DNA from: Actinomycetes bacterium
GTDB taxonomy: Bacteria; Actinomycetota; Acidimicrobiia; Spongiisociales; UBA5794
Direction of reading: 5' to 3'
DNA length: 7,652 bases
NCBI GenBank assembly: GCA_024640745.1
Contig: JAHEEL010000113.1
Location: forward strand, 1-7,652
Below, in pieces: positions 1 to 5,721 of the stretch; the first letter of the stretch is position 1; each line of letters starts with the position of its first letter. The position numbers were made by a program, and so were the translations under genes. Below the pieces are notes generated by a model. The model ran no database searches and was not told the origin of the DNA. It saw only the letters and a list, made by a program, of their open reading frames with translations.

Positions 1-50
1 TCTAGACAAGGGACGAAGGGCCCTCCTCCTCCGTTCGGTTGTGGGCCGAG
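1..50. other. Short stretch downstream of tatC, no gene assigned
   Basis: These 50 bases follow the tatC stop codon and run off the window. On the minus strand they contain a purine-rich run, GGAGGAGGAGG (complement of 22-32), that resembles a very strong Shine-Dalgarno sequence for a next gene. No ATG or GTG lies at a normal distance after it; the first candidate is a TTG at 9-7, about 12 nt away. An 8-bp palindrome AGGGCCCT sits at 17-24. I cannot tell whether a further gene of the same operon starts here or just beyond the edge. Confidence 0.3.
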
Positions 51-764
51 TCAGCGACGGAGCACGAGCCGGATCGCGAGGATCGTCAGCTCATAGAGGA
101 TGTAGAGGGGCACCGAGAGCAGCATGAGCGTCATCGGATCCCCGGACGGCGTGATGAAGGCTGCCGCGATCAGGATGATCAGCAGTGCCCAGCGGCGGTT
201 GGAACGCAACGTCTTGCTCGACACGGCACCGACGGCAGCGGCGGCAAAGAGGAACACCGGGAACTCGAACGCGATGCCGAAAGCGAGGATGAACCGCATG
301 GCGAACTTGAGGTAGAAGTCGGCACCGATCACCGGCGTCAACGAGTCGCCACCGAACTCGAGAAGAAAGCCGAGGCCGCGCTCGAGGGCGACGTAGCCAA
401 CGACCACACCGGCGAGAAACAAGAGCACGAAGACGGCCGTGACCGGGTACGCCCAGCGTCTTTCCTTCGGCGTGAGGGCGGGAGCGACGAAACGCCAGGT
501 CTGATAGAGGATCACCGGTGAGGCCAGGATGAAGCCGCCGAAGAGGCTGAGGCGCATCACCGTGGAGAACGCCTCGGTCGGCCGGAAGAATGCGAGTTCC
601 CCGTCGGGCACGGCCACGAAGTAGGGCTCGGCAAGGAGGTCGAGAATCTGCTCGTTGAAGAAGAACGCCACAATCGTTCCGACAACGACGGCGGCTACCG
701 ATTTGATCAAACGCGAGCGCAGCTCGACCAGGTGATCCATCAACGGCATCGACGGTGTGGTCAC
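51..764 (-). CDS. tatC: Sec-independent protein translocase TatC
   Basis: TatC is the multispanning membrane core of the twin-arginine translocase. It recognises the RR signal peptide of folded cargo and, with TatB, forms the receptor complex. The 237-residue product is a normal length. Family hallmarks are visible: the cytoplasmic N-terminal MPLMDHLVELRSRL (residues 6-19, with the conserved Glu14), FFRPTEAF (59-66), the ASPVILYQTWRFVAPAL loop (81-97) followed by KERR (100-103, Glu101), FEFPV near 166-170, and the ITPSGDP...PLYILYE segment (204-225). Hydrophobic stretches fit six membrane spans. The start is taken as GTG at 764, which overlaps the upstream stop as GTGA (4 nt) and has GAGGA about 9 nt before it. 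ATG at 749 would also keep all the conserved residues but lacks a clear ribosome site. It is coupled to tatB. Function is near certain; the exact start is less sure. Confidence 0.96.
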   Translation of the reverse strand: MTTPSMPLMDHLVELRSRLIKSVAAVVVGTIVAFFFNEQILDLLAEPYFVAVPDGELAFFRPTEAFSTVMRLSLFGGFILASPVILYQTWRFVAPALTPKERRWAYPVTAVFVLLFLAGVVVGYVALERGLGFLLEFGGDSLTPVIGADFYLKFAMRFILAFGIAFEFPVFLFAAAAVGAVSSKTLRSNRRWALLIILIAAAFITPSGDPMTLMLLSVPLYILYELTILAIRLVLRR

Positions 765-1222
765 AACGCCTCGTCCTCGGGGACGTCAGTGTCGGGTTCG
801 TCATCCGGCGCGCCACCCTCGGCGCCGTTGGGCAGAGCGGCCGAGTCTGCGACGGGACCCGCCGGATTCGGCGCTTCGCTTGCCGGCGCGGGGCCGTCAG
901 AGCCGGGAGCGGGCCGGTCGGCTCGGGGTTGCTTCTTGAGGTCGGCCGTCGGCATCTCGACCGAGAGGTTCGCCGCCGCCGACGCTGCGACACCCTTCAT
1001 GTCGGACATGGTTGCGTCGTACTCGCCCTTGAGGTCCTTGAGCGGAGCCGCGATGTCGCCGTACTCGGAATCGATGCTCTGCGTGACCGAGTTCGCCATC
1101 TGACGGGCCTTTGCGAGCAGCTCGCCCACCTTCCGAGAGATCTCCGGGAGACGCTGGGGACCGAAGACGATGATCGCCACCAGAACGATGACCAGGATTT
1201 CGCCGGTACCGAGACTTCCCAT
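761..1222 (-). CDS. tatB: TatA/TatB-family twin-arginine translocase subunit, TatB-like
   Basis: This is a small single-span protein of the TatA/B family that partners TatC in exporting folded proteins. The 153-residue product has a short periplasmic N-terminus, one membrane helix (about residues 8-20), the hinge FGPQRLPE (20-27), an amphipathic helix (about 28-48) and a long tail rich in Pro, Ala and acidic residues (about 98-153). Glu8 and the GPQRLP hinge match TatB; TatA usually has Gln8 and FG(T/A)KKLP. The tail is charged and probably disordered. I chose ATG 1222 because the family helix begins there. An in-frame ATG at 1276 would add 18 residues that do not resemble the family. No good Shine-Dalgarno is present, but a TACTAT box ends 7 nt before the ATG, which fits a leaderless start. 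A bifunctional TatA/TatB role is possible, since no separate TatA is seen here. Confidence 0.88.
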   Translation of the reverse strand: MGSLGTGEILVIVLVAIIVFGPQRLPEISRKVGELLAKARQMANSVTQSIDSEYGDIAAPLKDLKGEYDATMSDMKGVAASAAANLSVEMPTADLKKQPRADRPAPGSDGPAPASEAPNPAGPVADSAALPNGAEGGAPDDEPDTDVPEDEAL

Positions 1223-1229
1223 GAGGCGA

Positions 1230-1235
1230 ATAGTA
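1230..1235 (-). promoter_or_regulatory. Candidate -10 box for a leaderless tatB-tatC transcript
   Basis: On the minus strand TACTAT (matches the actinobacterial TANNNT pattern) ends 7 nt before the tatB ATG, so transcription would begin at or next to the start codon. The lack of a clear Shine-Dalgarno sequence before tatB agrees with this. I see no convincing -35 hexamer 17-18 bp upstream, and 4/6 agreement with TATAAT can occur by chance. This is inference from spacing and motif. Confidence 0.35.
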
Positions 1236-1267
1236 GAGACACGATGGGCGTGTGGTTGACCCGACGT

Positions 1268-1298
1268 CGCAGGCATCCACCACGCGACACTGCCTGCG
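1268..1298 (-). terminator. Stem-loop between map and tatB, possible weak terminator
   Basis: CGCAGGCA and TGCCTGCG form a perfect 8-bp inverted repeat around a 15-nt loop, beginning 8 nt after the map stop codon. The position suits a terminator or a 3'-end stabilising structure for the adk-map message. No T-run follows the stem on the minus strand, so a classic intrinsic terminator is not supported, and readthrough into tatB remains likely. Confidence 0.35.
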
Positions 1299-1306
1299 GT
1301 GCACGG

Positions 1307-2083
1307 TCAGAGAGGCAGCGGTTCTGGGAGCGTCGACACCACCGGACCGTCGGCCGTGATGAGCACCGTGTGCTCGAAATGCGCAGAGAGCGCCCCGTCC
1401 GCCGTCACAACGGTCCAGCCGTCGTCGAGCACGACGGTCTCGGCCGTACCCAGATTGAACATCGGCTCGATCGCAAGCGCCATTCCTACTTTGAGTTTCA
1501 GGCCCTTCCCCGGCACGCCGTAGTTCGGCACGTTCGGCGCCTCGTGCATCTGGCGACCGATCCCGTGGCCGATGTACTCCCGCACGACCCCGTATCCGTG
1601 GGGTTCGGCGGTGGCCTCGATCGCGTGGCCCACGTCTCCGAGGCGGTTGCCGTGCCTCGCCTGACGAAGCCCGTTCCACAGCGCCTCTTCGGTGACGTCG
1701 AGGAGGCGCTGGACCTCGCCCGGAACGTCGCCGATCGCCATCGTGAACGCAGCGTCGCCGTGCCAGCCCTCATAGATGGCCCCAGCATCGATCGAGATGA
1801 TGTCGCCGTTGCGCAGGGTGTAGCCGTCGGGGATTCCATGGACGATCGCCGAGTTCGGAGACGTGCAGATGACGGCAGGGAAGCCGTGGTACCCGAGGAA
1901 CGAGGATCGGCACCCGCGCCCACGCAACACCTCCGCCGCGATCGCATCCAACTCACGGGTCGTCACTCCCGGTGCTGCCGCCTCTCGAACCGCCCGGTGC
2001 ATCGCTGCGACGCATTGGCCGGCGATTTCCATCCTTGCGAAGTCATCCGGCTTCTTTTTCGAGATGACCTTCGCGCCCGCCAT
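1307..2083 (-). CDS. map: Type I methionine aminopeptidase
   Basis: This cytosolic metalloenzyme removes the initiator methionine from nascent proteins whose second residue is small. The 258-residue product has the pita-bread fold sequence pattern with all five metal ligands visible: Asp99 (in SIDAG), Asp110 (in WHGDAAF), His173 (in GHGIG), Glu206 (in AIEP) and Glu237 (in HFEHT). The substrate-facing His82 lies in NSAIVHGIP. The short N-terminus without a zinc-finger or SH3-binding extension marks the basic bacterial type Ia form. Its ATG overlaps the adk stop by one base (TGATG). There is no strong Shine-Dalgarno, so translation is probably coupled to adk. In many bacteria map follows secY-adk in this order, then infA; here infA is absent. 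Confidence 0.97.
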   Translation of the reverse strand: MAGAKVISKKKPDDFARMEIAGQCVAAMHRAVREAAAPGVTTRELDAIAAEVLRGRGCRSSFLGYHGFPAVICTSPNSAIVHGIPDGYTLRNGDIISIDAGAIYEGWHGDAAFTMAIGDVPGEVQRLLDVTEEALWNGLRQARHGNRLGDVGHAIEATAEPHGYGVVREYIGHGIGRQMHEAPNVPNYGVPGKGLKLKVGMALAIEPMFNLGTAETVVLDDGWTVVTADGALSAHFEHTVLITADGPVVSTLPEPLPL

Positions 2084-2640
2084 CAGGACGCCAACTCGAG
2101 CGCGATACGGCAGTAGATGTCCTCGACCGAACCGGTGCCGTCGACACGCCGGACCCGGTCGCCGTAGTAGGCGATGAGGGGCTCGGTCTCACCGTGGAAT
2201 ACTTCAAGGCGATGACGGATCGTCTCCTCATTGTCGTCGGCCCGCCCTTCGAGCTCTGCCCGTTTGAGGAGACGTGCGATGATCTCTTCTTCGTCGACGT
2301 CGAGGTACACGATCGTATCGAGCGCTTCGTCACCGAGGACCTCGGCGAGCGCTTCGGCCTGGGGCAGATTGCGCGGGAAGCCGTCGAGCAGATAGCCGCC
2401 GGCCGCGTCCTCTCGGGCGAGACGTTCCTCGACGAGCGCCACGACGAGTTCGTCCGGAACGAGATCGCCGACCGAGACGTACGTTTCGGCCTGCCTTCCA
2501 AGATCGCTCCCCGATGCCATGGCCTCACGCAGCATGTCGCCGGTCGAGACGTGGGGGACACCCAGCGCCCGGCGCACCATCTTCGCCTGTGTCCCCTTGC
2601 CGCCCCCGGGCGGTCCAAGGAACAAGATCCGTCTTCCCAT
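2083..2640 (-). CDS. adk: Adenylate kinase, short-LID form
   Basis: Adenylate kinase converts ATP and AMP to two ADP in the cytosol and sets the adenylate energy balance. The 185-residue product shows the P-loop GPPGGGKGT (residues 9-17), the AMP-site STGDMLRE (32-39), the GYLLDGFPRN motif (82-91) and the LID arginines around RLLKRAELEGR (123-133) and RHRLEVF (142-148). The LID lacks the insertion of about 27 residues, often with four cysteines, found in long bacterial forms. This short form is usual in actinobacteria. ATG 2640 is preceded by AGGAG at a good 6-nt spacing, but most of that site lies in the 3' arm of a perfect 9-bp hairpin (2648-2670). Expression may therefore be set partly at initiation. 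The stop is fused to the map start. Confidence 0.97.
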   Translation of the reverse strand: MGRRILFLGPPGGGKGTQAKMVRRALGVPHVSTGDMLREAMASGSDLGRQAETYVSVGDLVPDELVVALVEERLAREDAAGGYLLDGFPRNLPQAEALAEVLGDEALDTIVYLDVDEEEIIARLLKRAELEGRADDNEETIRHRLEVFHGETEPLIAYYGDRVRRVDGTGSVEDIYCRIALELAS

Positions 2641-2647
2641 GCGAGAC

Positions 2648-2670
2648 TCCTGGTCGGTTGGCGACCAGGA
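2648..2670 (-). promoter_or_regulatory. Hairpin enclosing the adk ribosome binding site
   Basis: The minus strand reads TCCTGGTCG, a CCAAC loop, then CGACCAGGA: a perfect 9-bp stem with a 5-nt loop. The last bases of the 3' arm (AGGA) are the core of the AGGAG Shine-Dalgarno sequence, and the adk ATG follows 7 nt after the stem. Folded, the RNA would hide the site from the ribosome. Whether the stem forms in the cell, and what would open it (a passing ribosome, a protein or temperature), cannot be seen here. Confidence 0.55.
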
Positions 2671-2704
2671 TACTTGTGAGCGAACCCCGCCGAGCCGGGG
2701 CTGC

Positions 2705-2767
2705 CAAAGACGCTAGACCCAAGACGCCACACCAAAGACCGGACCCACCGTCTCGTGTCTCGTGTCT
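2705..2767. repeat. Phased heptanucleotide repeat array (NNNAGAC / NNNGTCT)
   Basis: Reading the plus strand in sevens from 2705 gives CAAAGAC, GCTAGAC, CCAAGAC, GCCACAC, CAAAGAC, CGGACCC, ACCGTCT, CGTGTCT, CGTGTCT. Seven of nine units end in AGAC or in its reverse complement GTCT, always in the same phase, with the sense switching part-way. The outer copies create a perfect inverted repeat ACCAAAGAC (2731-2739) / GTCTTTGGT (2764-2772) that reaches into the secY stop codon, and the last two complete units are an exact tandem repeat. The array fills about half of the secY-adk spacer. It resembles the heptanucleotide intergenic repeats known from cyanobacteria in style only; I do not recognise the family. 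Confidence 0.7.
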
Positions 2768-2771
2768 TTGG

Positions 2772-4079
2772 TCAGGTGAGGAACCCTTCGTAGTTCCTCA
2801 TCATCAGCTGCGACTCGATCTGCTTCGTCGTCTCGAGGGCGACCCCGGCCACGATGATGATCGAGACACCGGACAGGCCAACGGGGACGTTCCAGATCCA
2901 GCCGAGGATAGACGGCAAGACGGTGACGATCGCGAGGTACAGCGCGCCCGGCAGCGTGATGCGACTCAGCACATACTGCAGGTAGTTGACCGTGGCGCGT
3001 CCCGGGCGGATGCCGGGAATGAACCCACCCTGGCGCTGGATCATGTCGGCCTGGCGCTCGGGGTCGAACTGAATCGCCGTGTAGAAGTAGGTGAAGAACA
3101 CCACGAGCAACGCAAGCACGAGGATGTACCAGAGGCTCGGGGAGAACCCGCCGCCGCTGGACGAGAGCAGGTTGGTATCGATCCAGTCGCGGATCGTTGC
3201 ACCCCAGCCGTCCGGCGGCAACACCGATGCGATCAGGGCAGGGAAGTACATGATCGACGTTGCAAAGATCACGGGGATCACACCGGCCATGTTCACCTTC
3301 AGCGGGATGTACGTCGACTGGCCGCCCATGACCTTTCGGCCGCGCACACGCTTCGAGAACTGCACCGGGATCCGGCGCTGCCCCTGCTCGATGAAGATGA
3401 TGCCAACGGTGAGCGCGATCATCACCGCGATGATCACGATGAACTGATACGTCTGCGAATTCGCGTTGAGGATCGCAAGCTGCGACGGGATCTGCGAGAT
3501 GATCGAAACGAAGATCAGCAGCGACATACCGTTGCCGATCCCGCGCTGCGTGATCAACTCACCGAACCACATCAACAGCGCAGTGCCGGCCGTCATGGTG
3601 ATGACGATGATGATCACATTGCGCGGTGTGTAGTCCGGGATCAGGTCGATACCGCCGGTCAGCTGACCGGAGTGGAACAGGAACGAGAAACCGGTGGACT
3701 GCAGGAGCGCGAGGATGACCGTGAGATATCGCGTCCATTGCGTGATGACCTTCCGGCCACTCTCGCCCTCCTCCTGGAGAGCCTGGAGCTTCGGGATCAC
3801 AACGGCGAGCAGCTGCAGGATGATCGACGCCGTGATGTACGGCATGATTCCGAGAGCGAACACCGAGAGGCGCGTCAGCGCACCGCCGGAGAACAGGTTC
3901 AGCAGGCCGACGAACCCGGAGGTCGTTGCGGCGTCGGTGAACTCCTTGATGGCGTCCAGGTCGACACCGGGCACCGGGACGGTGGTTCCGAAGCGGTAGA
4001 GGACGAAGATGAACAGCGTGAAGAGGATCTTGTTCCGTAGATCGTGGATCCGGAACGCATTCCTGAAGGCGGTCAGCAT
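2772..4079 (-). CDS. secY: Preprotein translocase subunit SecY
   Basis: SecY forms the protein-conducting channel of the Sec translocon in the cytoplasmic membrane with SecE and SecG, and it docks SecA and the ribosome. The 435-residue product is full length, with ten predicted membrane spans. Recognisable parts are the N-terminal FRNAFRIHDLRNKILFTL (5-22), the plug region around FVGLLNLFSGGAL (56-68), ALGIMPYITASII (75-87), the ITQRGIGNGMSLLIF segment (176-190), the basic cytosolic loop RRIPVQFSKRVRGRK (235-249), and the SecA-contact loop GGFIPGIRPGRAT (351-363), in which Arg358 corresponds to the key arginine of this loop in E. coli. ATG 4079 has an AGGAG site at a rather long 12-nt spacing. 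A 56-bp gap separates it from rplO; no promoter is evident there. Confidence 0.98.
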   Translation of the reverse strand: MLTAFRNAFRIHDLRNKILFTLFIFVLYRFGTTVPVPGVDLDAIKEFTDAATTSGFVGLLNLFSGGALTRLSVFALGIMPYITASIILQLLAVVIPKLQALQEEGESGRKVITQWTRYLTVILALLQSTGFSFLFHSGQLTGGIDLIPDYTPRNVIIIVITMTAGTALLMWFGELITQRGIGNGMSLLIFVSIISQIPSQLAILNANSQTYQFIVIIAVMIALTVGIIFIEQGQRRIPVQFSKRVRGRKVMGGQSTYIPLKVNMAGVIPVIFATSIMYFPALIASVLPPDGWGATIRDWIDTNLLSSSGGGFSPSLWYILVLALLVVFFTYFYTAIQFDPERQADMIQRQGGFIPGIRPGRATVNYLQYVLSRITLPGALYLAIVTVLPSILGWIWNVPVGLSGVSIIIVAGVALETTKQIESQLMMRNYEGFLT

Positions 4080-4135
4080 GTGGTTCGAGTGCTCCTGTTG
4101 CCTGAGATGGGCACGGTAGTGAGAATCCGGGGCGA

Positions 4136-4576
4136 CTAGCCCTCGATGACCTCCACCGAGCCTCCCGCTGCCTTGATCTTCTCTACTGCGCCGAGGCTAA
4201 ACGCGTGGGCCTTGATCGTCAGCGCGCGGTCGATGTCGCCCTCGCCGAGGACTTTCACCTTGCCGCGGTGCTTCACGAGGCCCTTCGCCCGCAGGTCTTC
4301 TGCGGTCACGGTCGCTCCGGCGTCGAAGTCGTTGAGACGCTCGACGTTGATCACCGTGTATTCGACCCGGTTCGGGTTGCGGAAGCCGCGCAGCTTCGGC
4401 ATCCGGCGCTGGAGCGGCATCTGGCCGCCCTCGAAACCGCGCCGCACCTTGCTCCGGGCCTTGAGACCCTTCGTCCCGCGGCCGGCCGTCTTCCCGCGCC
4501 GACCGCCCTCACCGCGTCCAACGCGGACCTTGCGCTTCTTCGACCCCTCTGCGGGGCGGAGGTGGTGGAGTTTCAT
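4136..4576 (-). CDS. rplO: 50S ribosomal protein L15
   Basis: L15 is a late-assembling protein of the large subunit. Its extended, basic N-terminus threads into 23S rRNA. The 146-residue product has the glycine- and arginine-rich N-terminus with MKLHHLRPAEGSKKRK (1-16), VGRGEGGRRGKTAGRGTKG (19-37), GFEGGQMPLQRRMPKLRGF (48-66), and a globular C-terminal half with KGLVKHRGKVKVLGEGDI (98-115), ending in VEKIKAAGGSVEVIEG. ATG 4576 overlaps the rpmD stop by one base (TGATG). GAGG lies 7 nt upstream, inside the rpmD coding end. It is the last ribosomal protein before secY. Confidence 0.97.
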   Translation of the reverse strand: MKLHHLRPAEGSKKRKVRVGRGEGGRRGKTAGRGTKGLKARSKVRRGFEGGQMPLQRRMPKLRGFRNPNRVEYTVINVERLNDFDAGATVTAEDLRAKGLVKHRGKVKVLGEGDIDRALTIKAHAFSLGAVEKIKAAGGSVEVIEG

Positions 4577-4758
4577 CAGACTTCCTCAACTTCAAGGAGA
4601 TGCTTCGCACGGAACACCATGCCGCGCACGTCCGGTGTGTCGGGGCGCTCGACTGAATGATTGATCTTGCGGAGCCCCAGGCTTTCGACGGTGGCACGCA
4701 CCTTGGGCTTCTCGCCGATCGTGCTGCGCACCAGGGTGATCTTCAGGTTGTCAGCCAT
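4576..4758 (-). CDS. rpmD: 50S ribosomal protein L30
   Basis: L30 is a small large-subunit protein. The 60-residue product matches the usual bacterial size and pattern: KITLVRSTIGEKPKVRATV (6-24), then the LGLRKINHSVERPDTPDVRGM core (27-47). It has a short acidic C-terminus (LLEVEEV), as is common when rpmD sits between rpsE and rplO. ATG 4758 is fused to the rpsE stop (TGATG), and AAGGCGG stands 6 nt before the start. Its position in the operon and its sequence agree fully. Confidence 0.97.
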   Translation of the reverse strand: MADNLKITLVRSTIGEKPKVRATVESLGLRKINHSVERPDTPDVRGMVFRAKHLLEVEEV

Positions 4759-5360
4759 CAGGAGCCGCCTTGAGTCTTCATGAGCTCGGCCGAGCGGTAT
4801 GCCGCCAGGAGCGCCGGTGGGAATAGCTCCTCGGGTCGCTTCCCGCGTGCCTTCGCGACCAGGTCGGGCCGCTGCTGAGCCTGGAGCGCGTTCACCGTGG
4901 CTTTGGCCACGTTCACGTGCGTCGGCGATCCGAGGGACTTCGACAGCACGTCGCTGACGCCGGCCGCCTCGAGAATCTGCCGCACGGCGCCGCCGGCGAT
5001 GACTCCGGTACCGGGTGCGGCCGGCTTCAGGAGGACCCGCGAGGCATTCTGCTCTCCGATCACCTCGTGAATGATCGTCTGGCCGGCCATCGGCACGTCG
5101 AACATGTTCTTGCGAGCGATCTCCATGCCTTTCTGGATGGCCATGGGGACTTCCTTGGCTTTGCCGTATCCAATGCCGACCTTGCCCTTGCCGTTGCCGA
5201 CCGTGACCAGCGCCGTGAAGGAGAAGCGGCGGCCGCCCTTGACCACCTTGGCGACGCGGTTGATCGCGATGACGCGCTCGTCGAACTCCGGCTCGCGCCG
5301 CTCGCGACGGTCCCGCCGATCTCTCCGGTCCCTTCGGTCCTTGTTGTCTCGATTTGTCAT
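4758..5360 (-). CDS. rpsE: 30S ribosomal protein S5
   Basis: S5 sits at the mRNA entry side of the small subunit and affects decoding accuracy. The 200-residue product has an arginine/aspartate-rich N-terminal extension (about 1-25), the double-stranded-RNA-binding-like domain with RVAKVVKGGRRFSFTALV (35-52) and GKGKVGIGYGKAKEVP (57-72), and the C-terminal domain with PGTGVIAGGAVR (116-127) and SLGSPTHVNVAKAT (142-155). A longer C-terminal tail, RPEELFPPALLAAYRSAE (175-192), is like actinobacterial S5. I chose ATG 5360 because a perfect AGGAG lies 4 nt upstream and overlaps the rplR stop (TAGGAG). An in-frame ATG at 5480 would extend 40 residues into rplR with no S5 character. E. coli S5 is 167 residues, so both ends are extended here. 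Confidence 0.96.
   Translation of the reverse strand: MTNRDNKDRRDRRDRRDRRERREPEFDERVIAINRVAKVVKGGRRFSFTALVTVGNGKGKVGIGYGKAKEVPMAIQKGMEIARKNMFDVPMAGQTIIHEVIGEQNASRVLLKPAAPGTGVIAGGAVRQILEAAGVSDVLSKSLGSPTHVNVAKATVNALQAQQRPDLVAKARGKRPEELFPPALLAAYRSAELMKTQGGS
5295..5339 (-). repeat. Five Asp/Glu-Arg-Arg triplets in the S5 N-terminus
   Basis: Codons 8-22 of rpsE encode DRR four times and then ERR once, a 9-nt period. The ten arginine codons include all six synonymous kinds (CGA, AGG, CGG, AGA, CGT, CGC). The repeat is therefore exact in protein but degraded in DNA, as expected if selection keeps the amino-acid pattern. Charged N-terminal extensions of S5 are known from actinobacteria; a regular triplet version is the notable point. 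Confidence 0.75.
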
Positions 5361-5367
5361 GGCGCTC

Positions 5368-5721
5368 CTAGAACTCCAGCCCGGCTTCGCGGGCTCCGTC
5401 GGCCAGCGCCTTGACGCGCCCGTGGTAGGCGAAGCCGCCACGGTCGAAGACGACCTCGTCGATTCCGGCATCCTTGGCACGGGAGCCGATGAGCTTCCCG
5501 ACCTTGGTGGCGGTCTCCACGTTCAGCGTTCCCTTCGCCAGCTTGCCCTCTCGAGAGGAAGCAGCGGCGATCGTGACGCCTTGATCGTCGTCGATGATCT
5601 GTGCATAGATGTAGCGATTGCTGCGGAACACCGCGAGCCGGGGGCGGGTCGTGGTGCCGTGCACCTTCTTGCGCACCCGAAAATGGCGGTGTCGCCGCGC
5701 GTCTGTGCGTGAGCCTCTCAT
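5368..5721 (-). CDS. rplR: 50S ribosomal protein L18
   Basis: L18 binds 5S rRNA in the central protuberance of the large subunit with L5. The 117-residue product has a basic N-terminus (RTDARRHRHFRVRKKVHGT, 5-23), the strand RPRLAVFRSNRYIYAQIIDD (26-45), and the conserved end VVFDRGGFAYHGRVKALADG (90-109) followed by AREAGLEF. It starts at ATG 5721, fused with the rplF stop as TGATG, with AGGGG 7 nt upstream. Its TAG stop overlaps the ribosome site of rpsE, 7 bp before that gene. Confidence 0.97.
   Translation of the reverse strand: MRGSRTDARRHRHFRVRKKVHGTTTRPRLAVFRSNRYIYAQIIDDDQGVTIAAASSREGKLAKGTLNVETATKVGKLIGSRAKDAGIDEVVFDRGGFAYHGRVKALADGAREAGLEF

Larger units (their letters stand above)
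2641..2771. other. secY-adk spacer with array, GC hairpin and adk leader hairpin
   Basis: This 131-bp spacer is the longest non-coding stretch within the window. In the direction of transcription it holds the heptamer array next to the secY stop, then a short GC-rich inverted repeat (CCCCG at 2685-2689 with CGGGG at 2696-2700, 6-nt loop, no T-run), then the adk leader hairpin. I see no convincing promoter: TATCCT on the minus strand (2672-2667) resembles a -10 but has no matching -35 and lies partly in the hairpin arm. The spacer may uncouple adk-map from the ribosomal genes. Confidence 0.6.

Noticed and set aside
1223..1276. 18-residue N-terminal extension of the TatB-like protein
   Set aside because: The TatA/B membrane helix always sits at the extreme N-terminus and ATG 1222 gives this directly. 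The extension would also span the candidate -10 box.
755..2116. Plus-strand open frame of 453 codons opposite tatB and map
   Set aside because: It spans two well-supported minus-strand genes and their spacer, is arginine-rich with no family signature, and is best explained as a shadow of high-GC codon structure.
2667..2672. TATCCT as an adk -10 element on the minus strand
   Set aside because: It has no acceptable -35 at 17-18 bp and part of it is explained by the hairpin arm.
2685..2700. CCCCG/CGGGG inverted repeat as a secY terminator
   Set aside because: The stem is only 5 bp and no T-run follows on the minus strand, so chance in GC-rich sequence is enough.
2731..2772. ACCAAAGAC/GTCTTTGGT inverted repeat as a transposon end or independent terminator
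   Set aside because: The two arms are units of the heptamer array, the loop is 24 nt, no U-tract follows, and no transposase or target duplication is present.
2514..4040. Long plus-strand open frame of 508 codons opposite secY
   Set aside because: It lies antisense to a full-length SecY, has a low-complexity Arg/Asp/Glu/His composition typical of antisense frames in high-GC genes, and shows no recognisable domain or ribosome site.
5361..5480. 40-residue N-terminal extension of S5
   Set aside because: It overlaps the end of rplR in another frame and has no S5 similarity, whereas ATG 5360 has a perfect AGGAG upstream.
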